Source of the DNA: DATKCA01 sp035544675
Lineage (GTDB): Bacteria; Acidobacteriota; Thermoanaerobaculia; Gp7-AA8
Direction: 5' to 3'
Length of the DNA stretch: 17,032 nucleotides
Assembly: GCA_035544675.1 (NCBI GenBank)
Contig: DATKCA010000165.1
Coordinates: forward strand, 1-17,032
The notes beneath the pieces were generated by a model. That model made no database searches and was not told the origin of the DNA. It saw only the letters and a list, made by a program, of their open reading frames with translations. The position numbers were made by a program, and so were the translations under genes. Below, piece after piece: positions 1 through 6,626 of this stretch (positions are counted from its first letter, which is position 1; each line of letters begins with the position of its first letter).

Positions 1-2
1 TG

Positions 3-938
3 CCCTTCGAGCGGTTCGCGAAGACGCGGCTCTTCGATCCGCTGGGAATGCGCAACACGGTCATCTCCGCGGCCGACTGGTCGCGCGGGGAGCGGGCGCA
101 GAGCTATCGATACGACCCGGCCCGGAACACCACCACTCCCCGCACCCTCAACGACTACGCGACCCTGGGCGGCGCCGGAGCGATCAAGTCGAGCGCGCGC
201 GACATGGCGCAGTGGATCCGTTTTCAGCTCAACGACGGCATCGTCGACGGACGGCGCATCGTCTCCGCGGAGTCGCTGCGGGAAACACGGAAGCCGGCCA
301 TGGTCCTTTCGAGCGACGAGAGCGCACGTGAAGACCATCCCGAGACGAACATCAACACGTACGGACTGGGCTGGCGCGTTCAGGACTACCGCGGCGAGCT
401 GCAGGTCTGGCACAGCGGAGCGCTCAACGGCTACAGGACGATCGTGAACCTGTTGCCGCGGCAGAGCACCGGGTTCGTGATCCTGTCGAGCCTCGATCGC
501 GGCTACCCCCTGTCCGCGATTCGCAATGCTCTCAGCGATCTCATGCTGAGCTCCTCGAGCCGCGACTGGAACGCGTATTACCTCGCTGTCGAGGCGAAGA
601 ACCGCGAGAAGTCGGAGAAGGAGAAGGCCGAGCGCCAGGCCAAGCGGCATTCAGGCACGAAGCCGTCGCGCGAGCTCGAGGCGTACTCGGGCACGTACGA
701 GAACGCTGCTCACGGCCCCGCCACCGTCAGCTCCACGGACGCTGGCCTCGTTCTGAAGTGGGCCCGCCTCACCATTCCGCTGCGGCACTTCCACTTCGAC
801 ACGTTCACCGCGGTCGATGAGGCGGAGGACCTCGACGAAGCGATGGTGTTCAGGCTGGGCGCCGACGGGAGTGTCGCGTCGATGGAGTTGTTCGGCGAGG
901 AGTTCAGGCGGCAGCCCACACTCACCGGTAGCCCGTAA
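3..938 (+). CDS. Serine hydrolase, beta-lactamase/class C PBP-like family (5' end missing)
   Basis: The reading frame is open from base 3, so the gene starts left of the window; the first in-frame ATG at 48 is internal (FDPLGMRNT is a family block, not an N-terminus). About 312 residues are visible. The block IKSSARDMAQWIRF and the HSG triad in VWHSGALNGYRT (the place of the KTG box) are typical of the beta-lactamase-related (class C/esterase EstB-like) family. The nucleophile SxxK and the YxN motif would lie upstream, so activity cannot be judged. A Lys/Glu-rich linker (about bases 590-660) leads to a C-terminal beta-rich domain starting at SRELEAYSGTYEN, which resembles the DUF3471 domain often found behind such hydrolases. 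Family substrates range from peptides to esters, and no substrate can be inferred here. The gene ends 5 bases before the convergent small ORF. Confidence 0.85.
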   Translation, partial: PFERFAKTRLFDPLGMRNTVISAADWSRGERAQSYRYDPARNTTTPRTLNDYATLGGAGAIKSSARDMAQWIRFQLNDGIVDGRRIVSAESLRETRKPAMVLSSDESAREDHPETNINTYGLGWRVQDYRGELQVWHSGALNGYRTIVNLLPRQSTGFVILSSLDRGYPLSAIRNALSDLMLSSSSRDWNAYYLAVEAKNREKSEKEKAERQAKRHSGTKPSRELEAYSGTYENAAHGPATVSSTDAGLVLKWARLTIPLRHFHFDTFTAVDEAEDLDEAMVFRLGADGSVASMELFGEEFRRQPTLTGSP

Positions 939-943
939 CCGAC

Positions 944-1102
944 CTAGTCCCTGGGGAGGTCGAACGGCAGCTCGTCGCCCTCATCCGCCTTGTGGAACAC
1001 CTCCTGGCGATGTTCCTCGGTCTCTTCCTCGAAGTCGTGGAAAGACTGCCGTTGCGGACTGGTCGTGCTCTCCTTCTTGATGGGAATCTGCGGCTTTTCC
1101 AT
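944..1102 (-). CDS. Small acidic hypothetical protein (52 aa)
   Basis: I do not recognise this protein. It is a short frame on the minus strand, convergent with the serine hydrolase and divergent from korA. The preferred ATG at 1102 has a GGAG about 8 bases upstream; an in-frame ATG at 1126 would add eight residues but lacks a good ribosome binding site. The product is highly charged. It has a basic N-terminus (MEKPQIPIKKE) and a Glu/Asp-rich second half that includes EEETEEH and ends in DELPFDLPRD. It has no cysteine and no membrane segment. The composition, the ribosome binding site and the fact that it fills an otherwise empty gap favour a real gene. The small size leaves chance possible. 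Confidence 0.45.
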   Translation of the reverse strand: MEKPQIPIKKESTTSPQRQSFHDFEEETEEHRQEVFHKADEGDELPFDLPRD

Positions 1103-1157
1103 CTCTCGTCGCTCCACTGAAAGCATACGCCGGGAGCGCCCTCAAGGCACGAGCTTG

Positions 1158-1166
1158 TGCTAGGCT
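1158..1166 (+). promoter_or_regulatory. Possible extended -10 element upstream of korA
   Basis: TGCTAGGCT fits an extended -10 (TGnTAnnnT) and lies about 46 bases before the korA ATG, in a local AT-richer stretch. No convincing -35 is present at the usual distance, so this is only a candidate. Confidence 0.2.
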
Positions 1167-1212
1167 GCCTTCCTCGCAACTAAATTACAAAACTGCTCGC
1201 TCCGGAGCCATC

Positions 1213-3216
1213 ATGCCGAACGAAATCACGGTCGGAATCGCGGGAGCAGCCGGCGACGGATTGGACCGGACGGGGGAGACCCTGGCCCGAAGCGCCGCTC
1301 GTCTGGGACTCCATCTGTTCACCTACAACAGCTACCAGTCGCTGGTTCGCGGAGGACACACCTGGTTGCGCCTTCGCCTCTCCGAGGAGAAGGTGGACAA
1401 TCACGGCGATCACCTGAACGTGCTCGTGGCCCTGAACGAGGACAGCCTCGAGCGCCACGCCCGGGAAGTGAACCGGGGCGGCGCGATCATCTTCAACTCC
1501 GCCAGGTTCCAGTGCGATCCATCGCTCGTGCCGGAGGGCGTCCTGCTCATTCCCCTCCCGATTCCCAAGCTCACCGAAAGCCTGGGCAGGCTCCCACCGG
1601 TGATGCAGAACACGGTTGCCATCGGTGCTCTGATGCGACTGATTGGTTTCGACCTGGATGTGACGACCGAGATCCTCTCCGAGACCTTCAAGAAAAAAGG
1701 GCCGGAGGTCATCGCTCAGAACGTCGGCGCGCTGCGGGCCGGCTACGATTTCGCCGCGCAGGAATCCTTTTCGCTCGGATACGAATGGCGCTTCACGCGA
1801 ACGCGCCGGCCGGTGGTGACCGGCAATCAGATGATCGCCCTCGGTGCCGTGGCCGCCGGCTGCAAGTTCTATTCTGCGTACCCGATGAGCCCGGCCTCGT
1901 TCATCCTCCATTGGCTGGCCGCGCACAGTGAGAAATGTGGAGTGGTCGTGAAGCAGGCCGAGGACGAGCTGGCTGTCATCAACCTTGCCATCGGAGCGGG
2001 CCACGCCGGAGTCAGAGCCATGTGCGCCACCTCCGGCGGAGGCTTTGCCTTGATGACCGAGGCCATCGGCATGGCCGGCATGATCGAGACACCAGTTGTG
2101 ATCGTGAACGTGCAGCGAGGAGGTCCCTCCACCGGCATTCCCACCAAGACCGAGCAGGGGGATCTGAACCAGGCCGTCGGTGCCTCGCAGGGTGATTTCC
2201 CGCGTGTCATCATCGCGCCACGCGATGCCGTCGACTGCTACCAGGCCACCGTCGAGTCCTTCAATCTGGCGGAGACGTTCCAGCTTCCGGTGATCCTCAT
2301 TTCCGACCTGCTCCTGGGCGAGCATCGGTCGACGATCGAGCTCGACTCCATCTCCCCCGATGTTCCCATCGAGCGAGGAGAGTGGGTCACGGAGCCGGCG
2401 GAAGACTACAAGCGGTACGCCCTGACTCCTTCGGGGATCTCACCGCGCGCACGGCCCGGGCGCGAGCGTTTGATTCACGTGTCGGCCACCGATGATCACG
2501 ACGAACAGGGTGTCCTGATCAGCGATGAACACACCAACGCGGCCATTCGCCGCAAGATGCACGAGAAGCGGATGCGGAAGATGGACGGCGTCCTGGCAAC
2601 CTTGAAGGCCCCTGTGCTGGAGGGTCCGGAGAATGCCGCGGTCACACTGATCGGATGGGGCTCGACCTGGAGCGTGATCCACGAAGCCGCTGCCGCCCTG
2701 ACCAGGCAGGGCATCACGACGAACCAGTTGCACTTCAAATACATTCACCCCTTCCACGAAGCCGAGTCGAAAGCGATCCTCGGGGCCTGCCAGCGAACGA
2801 TCATGATCGAGAACAATTTCACCGGTCAGTTCGCTCGTCACCTGAGAGCAGAGACTGGATTCAAGGTCGACCACCTGATCACGCGCTACGACGGTGAGCC
2901 GTTCGAGCCGGCCTGGATCACCAGACGGGTCCATGCCCTCGTGGCCGGAAGCCCTCTCAATGGGAAGGTCGAAGAGAGCGAGGCGCGCGAGATGGCCTAC
3001 CACTACATCCGCCTGCACATGAATGATCTGACACGGCCCGGCCGCATCGAGCAGGCCACACGAACGGAATACGACGAGTCGCTTTGGGATGTGGAGATCA
3101 TCGGGAGGACGACTCACGAACCTCGAGGAAACCTTTTGATCGGGATCGAGACCGGATCCATCTACCGATGGGAGCCGCTGGCCTCCGTCCAGCCGATTCG
3201 AAGAGGAAAGGACTGA
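1213..3216 (+). CDS. korA: 2-oxoacid:ferredoxin oxidoreductase, fused gamma-alpha subunit
   Basis: This is the large subunit of a 2-oxoacid:acceptor oxidoreductase, probably 2-oxoglutarate:ferredoxin type. The enzyme oxidatively decarboxylates a 2-oxoacid with CoA to acyl-CoA and CO2, reducing ferredoxin. Residues 1 to about 190 are the gamma domain (Rossmann-like GIAGAAGDG near the start, then YNSYQSLVRGGHTW). From about residue 200 the alpha/pyrimidine-binding domain follows, with YPMSP at 223 and the strongly conserved RGGPSTGIPTKTEQGD at 302-317. The C-terminal third carries the transketolase-C-like domain (VTLIGWGSTWSVIHEA). The length of 667 aa is somewhat above the usual 560-620 for KorA fusions. 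The ATG at 1213 has CGGAG upstream. korB begins 3 bases after the stop. No ferredoxin (delta) subunit gene is adjacent. The exact 2-oxoacid substrate is inferred from family resemblance. Confidence 0.9.
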   Translation: MPNEITVGIAGAAGDGLDRTGETLARSAARLGLHLFTYNSYQSLVRGGHTWLRLRLSEEKVDNHGDHLNVLVALNEDSLERHAREVNRGGAIIFNSARFQCDPSLVPEGVLLIPLPIPKLTESLGRLPPVMQNTVAIGALMRLIGFDLDVTTEILSETFKKKGPEVIAQNVGALRAGYDFAAQESFSLGYEWRFTRTRRPVVTGNQMIALGAVAAGCKFYSAYPMSPASFILHWLAAHSEKCGVVVKQAEDELAVINLAIGAGHAGVRAMCATSGGGFALMTEAIGMAGMIETPVVIVNVQRGGPSTGIPTKTEQGDLNQAVGASQGDFPRVIIAPRDAVDCYQATVESFNLAETFQLPVILISDLLLGEHRSTIELDSISPDVPIERGEWVTEPAEDYKRYALTPSGISPRARPGRERLIHVSATDDHDEQGVLISDEHTNAAIRRKMHEKRMRKMDGVLATLKAPVLEGPENAAVTLIGWGSTWSVIHEAAAALTRQGITTNQLHFKYIHPFHEAESKAILGACQRTIMIENNFTGQFARHLRAETGFKVDHLITRYDGEPFEPAWITRRVHALVAGSPLNGKVEESEAREMAYHYIRLHMNDLTRPGRIEQATRTEYDESLWDVEIIGRTTHEPRGNLLIGIETGSIYRWEPLASVQPIRRGKD

Positions 3217-3219
3217 GCC

Positions 3220-4101
3220 ATGGCTGCCATCGAGCCGCTGACCATCAAGGATATGGATGGACGGGTCCATCCCGACTGGTGCCCGGGGTGCGGCGACTTC
3301 GGCGTTCTCAAGTCGCTGAAGGAGGCCATTCTGGCGCTGGGAATCGCGCCGCACGACGTCCTGGTGGTTTCCGGCATCGGCTGCTCGTCCAACCTGCCGG
3401 GCTTCATCCATGCCTATGGAGTCCACAGTCTGCATGGGCGCGCGCTGCCTGTGGCCAGTGGCGCTGCCCTGGCCAACAGTGCTCTCCATGTCGTGGCCGT
3501 GGGAGGTGACGGGGACGGCTACGGAATTGGCATCGGCCACTTCATTCATGCCATGCGCCGCAACCTGAACCTGACCTACATCGTCATGGACAATGAGGTC
3601 TATGGCCTGACCACGGGACAGACTTCACCCACCACCCTGGAGGGTCACAAGACCAAGAGCACGCCGCGGGGCAACGTGGAGAAGCCGATCAATCCGATGG
3701 CGTTGGCGCTGGTGGCCGGCGCTACTTATGTAGCCAGGGGCTTCTCAGCAGAACAGAAACACCTGACCGGGCTCGTCAGGGATGCGATCGCTCACCGTGG
3801 TTTTTCTCTCATCGATGTGTTCAGCCCGTGCGTCACGTTCAATCACTTGAACACCTACGCCTGGTTCAAGGAGCGCATCTACAAGCTCGATGAGAACGGA
3901 GGACACGATTCAACCGACCTCCAGGGCGCCATCGGGAAGTCGCTCGAGTTCGACTCCAGGATCCCCATCGGCTGTCTGTACAAGGCCGACAAACCGATCT
4001 ACGACGACAGCGACCCGGTCCTGCAGAGAGGTCCCCTGGTCGATCAACCGCTCGGCCTGAATCGCCAGACGTTCGACCAGATCCTCGCCGAGACGATGTG
4101 A
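3220..4101 (+). CDS. korB: 2-oxoacid:ferredoxin oxidoreductase, beta (TPP-binding) subunit
   Basis: The partner of the preceding subunit; it carries thiamine diphosphate and one [4Fe-4S] cluster. The thiamine/Mg motif is GGDGDGYGIG at about residues 95-104, followed by the expected NLNLTYIVMDNEVYGLTTGQ. Cluster ligands are C21 and C24 (WCPGCGDFG), C55 (GIGCSSN) and C204 (SPCVTFN), the four-cysteine pattern of KorB/PorB-type subunits. At 293 aa it has the usual length. It lies 3 bases behind korA with AGGAAAGG as ribosome binding site, so co-translation in a fixed ratio is likely. The Fe-S and TPP sites all look intact. Whether the substrate is 2-oxoglutarate or another 2-oxoacid cannot be settled from sequence alone. 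The pair has a visibly lower GC level than the following genes. Confidence 0.92.
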   Translation: MAAIEPLTIKDMDGRVHPDWCPGCGDFGVLKSLKEAILALGIAPHDVLVVSGIGCSSNLPGFIHAYGVHSLHGRALPVASGAALANSALHVVAVGGDGDGYGIGIGHFIHAMRRNLNLTYIVMDNEVYGLTTGQTSPTTLEGHKTKSTPRGNVEKPINPMALALVAGATYVARGFSAEQKHLTGLVRDAIAHRGFSLIDVFSPCVTFNHLNTYAWFKERIYKLDENGGHDSTDLQGAIGKSLEFDSRIPIGCLYKADKPIYDDSDPVLQRGPLVDQPLGLNRQTFDQILAETM

Positions 4102-4118
4102 CTTGCTGAGCAAGCCTC

Positions 4119-4191
4119 TGTGGAGGACAGACAATCCTGTCTGTCCTCCCGCAAATCTTCGCCGGACAGGCAGGATTGCCTGTCCTCCACA
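4119..4191. repeat. Double hairpin intergenic palindrome with complementary loops
   Basis: Two stem-loops sit between korB and the convergent carboxypeptidase gene. Hairpin 1 (4122-4149) has an 11-bp perfect stem GGAGGACAGAC/GTCTGTCCTCC with loop AATCCT. Hairpin 2 (4164-4185) has an 8-bp stem GGACAGGC/GCCTGTCC with loop AGGATT. The two loops are exact reverse complements. The whole unit is also an inverted repeat with 12-bp outer arms (TGTGGAGGACAG at 4119-4130, CTGTCCTCCACA at 4180-4191). It could act as a bidirectional terminator or be a REP-like dispersed element. Confidence 0.75.
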
Positions 4192-4223
4192 AAAGCCCCT
4201 CACGGCTTCACCCACCCAGCGAA

Positions 4224-5396
4224 CTAGAACCCTTCTGCGGCCGCTTCCACGATCGCGTCGAGCAGCCGGCTCGCAGCCGCCGACGTCCCGGTGTGATGAT
4301 TGATCATGACGACGAAGTAGCGGGACCGGCCGGACGCATTCGTGATGATGCCGGCGATCGAATTCACGCCGGCCACGGTGCCGGTCTTGCCGCGCATCGT
4401 GTCGGTCAGCGTGACGAGCCGCGTTCTCAGCGTCCCCTCGCCTGCCGGCTGCGCGAGGACGTCCCAGTACAGACTGCGGCGCGCCGGCGCGTTCATCCAC
4501 CGGAGCATCTTCACGACGCCTGCGGCCGTGACCAGGTCGTCCGGCGCCAGGCCCGAGCCGTCCACGAAGCGGAACTCGGACGCCTCCAGGCCCGCCTCCA
4601 CCAGCGTAGCCGCCTCGAGCTCGCGCGCGCGCTCGTACGACGCCGGCTTCTCCCTCCCCGCCGCCGTCCGCTTGTAGAGGGTCTCGGCGTACATGTTGTG
4701 ACTGTTCTTGAGAACGGTGGTCAGCAGTTGCTGCACGAACGGCGATCGGATGACGGCAACGCGCTGCTGCCAGACGCGCGGCACCACGTTCGTGCGGATC
4801 GAGCCGCCCACCGTGATCCCTGCCCGCGTCAACGCCTCGCGAAACTCCGCCGCCGCGAACAACGGTGGACTGGGAACCGCGCCATCCCTGATCTCGTTCT
4901 CACGAAAGGCGAGAGCCTCGACCGGCGCGGCGTAGTCGCTGGTCAGATTGCCGACCTTCCACTGATAGGGAATCGTGACGCCGTCGAACATCGACACGTC
5001 GGCGATGACGTCGCGGACACGACGCACTCCCCGATCGCGCAGAGCGCGGATAAAGGGAGTGAACGTCGTATCGGGCTCGTATCCGTAGCGCTCGGACCCG
5101 AAGGAAGGGTCACCTCCGCCGCGGATGATGACGTCCTCGCCGTCGAGCCACAGCTCGGTCTCCACCTGGCTGAAAGGCCCGAGGCATTCCGCGATGGTCG
5201 CGGCGGAGAAGAGCTTGCGGACCGATGCGGGAATGGCGAGCAGTTGGGAGTTGCGCTCGAACACGACAGTGCCGTCGTCGTCCTCCACCAGCACGAACCA
5301 GATGGCGCGTTCGAACGGCGGAGTCCCGGCCGCGACATCGACCGTCCCGCCGAGGGAGAGGGCCAGCAGCATCGCGCCGATCAGGCGAAGCTCCAC
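4224..5396 (-). CDS. dacB: D-alanyl-D-alanine carboxypeptidase/endopeptidase, S13 (PBP4/DacB) family
   Basis: A penicillin-binding peptidase of the periplasm that trims or cuts peptidoglycan peptide bridges. All three catalytic boxes are visible (numbering from a GTG start at 5396): S58-V-R-K61 (SxxK), S232-H-N (SxN, in NSHNMYAETL) and K337-T-G (GKTGT). GGGDPSFG near residue 93 is the usual S13 block. The N-terminus MELRLIGAMLLALSLGG, ending near VDVAA, looks like a signal peptide only if the GTG is used; the ATG at 5372 would remove its charged start. With the GTG the gene overlaps the upstream gene by 16 bases. The 390-aa length is short for the family (about 450-480), which implies smaller inserted domains. 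It is the last gene of the minus-strand cluster. The frame stays open further upstream, but that part is out-of-frame overlap with the hypothetical gene. Confidence 0.88.
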   Translation of the reverse strand: MELRLIGAMLLALSLGGTVDVAAGTPPFERAIWFVLVEDDDGTVVFERNSQLLAIPASVRKLFSAATIAECLGPFSQVETELWLDGEDVIIRGGGDPSFGSERYGYEPDTTFTPFIRALRDRGVRRVRDVIADVSMFDGVTIPYQWKVGNLTSDYAAPVEALAFRENEIRDGAVPSPPLFAAAEFREALTRAGITVGGSIRTNVVPRVWQQRVAVIRSPFVQQLLTTVLKNSHNMYAETLYKRTAAGREKPASYERARELEAATLVEAGLEASEFRFVDGSGLAPDDLVTAAGVVKMLRWMNAPARRSLYWDVLAQPAGEGTLRTRLVTLTDTMRGKTGTVAGVNSIAGIITNASGRSRYFVVMINHHTGTSAAASRLLDAIVEAAAEGF

Positions 5397-6277
5397 TCTT
5401 CGAAGGACGGCGAGCTCTCGAGATTCTGGTGGACCGCGGCGAGGAAGTCGTCGAACGGCGCGTCGGGGAACCGCGGCTCGAGACGCCGGACGACGGCGTG
5501 CGCCTCCAGCGTCTGCGCGTAGTCGCGGCCCAGCGCGTAGACAGGAGTGGAGCGCCGCCGATCCGGCGGCCGTGACGCCGGTGAGGAGATCGCCGCTGCA
5601 CGCGTCTGCGCCTCGAACAGGAACACCGCATGCGCCGACTCGATCGACCCGCGCTCCTCGACACATCGGGCCATCAGAGTCTCGAGCGGCTCCGCCGGAC
5701 CGGGCCGCAGACCGCCGTGATACGCGGTCATCTCCCACACCGCGACGCGCAGCGCGGCGAAGCGCCCCTTCTCGCCGAGGATCGCCGCCAGCCTCCACGC
5801 GGTCACGGCCATGATCAGCTTGTGGCCGAGGTCATCCGCATCTTCGGAAGCCACTTGAAAGAGGTCGGGCAGCGGATCGTCGATCCTCTTCGCCAGCCAG
5901 CGTTCGGCGCGCGGGCGATCCTGGGACGCCATCGCCTCGCGCAGCTCACCGACGTCCCCGCGCTGCGAGTCATCGAGCGCCGGCATCTCGAGAATGGGCG
6001 GCTCGCTCCACGGCTGCCGCGCCAGCGACGCGTAGAGCGCCACCTCGGTGATCAGCTCGAGCCAGCGCTCGTCGCGCAGCTCGTGCGCAGAGAGCGCGGC
6101 GATCACGGCGTGTTTCCCGTGCTGCGAGGGGGCGTAGGCCAGCACGGCAAAGCGCGCCACGGCGAGAAAGAGCTGGTCGAGACCTTCATCGGCGGCGAAC
6201 GATGCGGCGGAGCGGCGGATCGCGTCCACATCGCGCTCGAGCATCGGCTCGTAAAGCGCCGGCGCGGCTGCGTTCAT
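5381..6277 (-). CDS. Hypothetical protein, mostly helical, His-containing
   Basis: I do not recognise the family. It has 298 aa, no signal peptide and no membrane segment. The composition is Ala/Leu/Arg/Glu-rich, as in an all-alpha protein. Histidines recur in motif-like settings: YAPSQHGKHAVIAALSAHEL (about residues 48-67), DDLGHKLIMAVTAWRLAAIL, and WEMTAYHGGLRPGPAEP. This could reflect a metal or substrate site, but that is speculation. A Pro/Arg/Ser-rich linker (SSPASRPPDRRRSTP) separates a short C-terminal part ending in SPSFEEWSFA. It lies 2 bases after the lipoprotein-like gene and overlaps the carboxypeptidase start. The three are therefore probably one transcript and may share an envelope role. 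The opposite-strand frame over the same bases has shadow-like composition and was rejected. Confidence 0.7.
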   Translation of the reverse strand: MNAAAPALYEPMLERDVDAIRRSAASFAADEGLDQLFLAVARFAVLAYAPSQHGKHAVIAALSAHELRDERWLELITEVALYASLARQPWSEPPILEMPALDDSQRGDVGELREAMASQDRPRAERWLAKRIDDPLPDLFQVASEDADDLGHKLIMAVTAWRLAAILGEKGRFAALRVAVWEMTAYHGGLRPGPAEPLETLMARCVEERGSIESAHAVFLFEAQTRAAAISSPASRPPDRRRSTPVYALGRDYAQTLEAHAVVRRLEPRFPDAPFDDFLAAVHQNLESSPSFEEWSFA

Positions 6278-6279
6278 GA

Positions 6280-6576
6280 CTATCGCGTCCGCGTGGTCGC
6301 CGCCGGCGGCGTGGCGGTGCCGCTCGTTCCCGTCACAGGGGTCCCGATCGTCGCGGTGGACGTCAGGATTCCCCCCTCCGCCTCCGACCGGCCGTCCTGC
6401 AGCTCGACGGTCTGCGTCATGGCGTCCATTCCCGTCTCCCCGGGCTGCGCGGCGGCGGAGGGGATGGTCTGCGTCTCCGCAGACTCGCTGCCCGCCTCAT
6501 GGCGCTCTTTGCAAGCGAGCGGAAGCACGACCAGGGCAAGCACGAATACGATGGATTGAAGCGCTCTTCTCGTCAC
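6280..6576 (-). CDS. Short lipoprotein-like protein with Thr/Ala-rich tail
   Basis: The start is taken as GTG at 6576, giving a basic N-terminus (MTRRALQS), a hydrophobic stretch (IVFVLALVVLPLA) and a cysteine at 22, as in a lipoprotein signal. The residues before the cysteine (PLAC) are an imperfect lipobox, so lipidation is likely but not certain. The mature part is small (about 77 aa) and of low complexity. It starts charged (KERHEAGSESAETQ), then becomes Thr/Ala/Pro-rich, ending in TSGTATPPAATTRTR. The tail resembles that of the larger protein encoded at 15607-16629. No function is known to me. No clear ribosome binding site precedes the GTG. It is the first gene of the minus-strand cluster and shares a 50-base divergent gap with the ketoacyl synthase gene. 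Confidence 0.6.
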   Translation of the reverse strand: MTRRALQSIVFVLALVVLPLACKERHEAGSESAETQTIPSAAAQPGETGMDAMTQTVELQDGRSEAEGGILTSTATIGTPVTGTSGTATPPAATTRTR

Positions 6577-6600
6577 GGCAGACCAACCAATGCAAGTTTC

Positions 6601-6617
6601 TTGACAACAGATAGAAT
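6601..6617 (+). promoter_or_regulatory. Candidate promoter of the beta-ketoacyl synthase gene
   Basis: TAGAAT (6612-6617) is a good -10 hexamer ending 9 bases before the ATG at 6627, which lacks a ribosome binding site. Transcription from it would give a nearly leaderless mRNA. A TTGACA (6601-6606) lies only 5 bases upstream, too close to serve as its -35. Confidence 0.3.
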
Positions 6618-6626
6618 GCGGCCGCC

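Noticed and set aside
2440..3549. 369-aa minus-strand frame opposite korA/korB
   Set aside because: It lies across two clearly identified plus-strand genes and has no recognisable domain.
5397..5798. Upstream extension of the carboxypeptidase frame to a 524-aa protein
   Set aside because: The extension is Arg/Ala-rich out-of-frame sequence over the hypothetical gene; the signal peptide begins at about 5396.
5630..6559. 309-aa plus-strand frame opposite the hypothetical gene
   Set aside because: Arg/His-rich shadow with no start signal; it would overlap two minus-strand genes.
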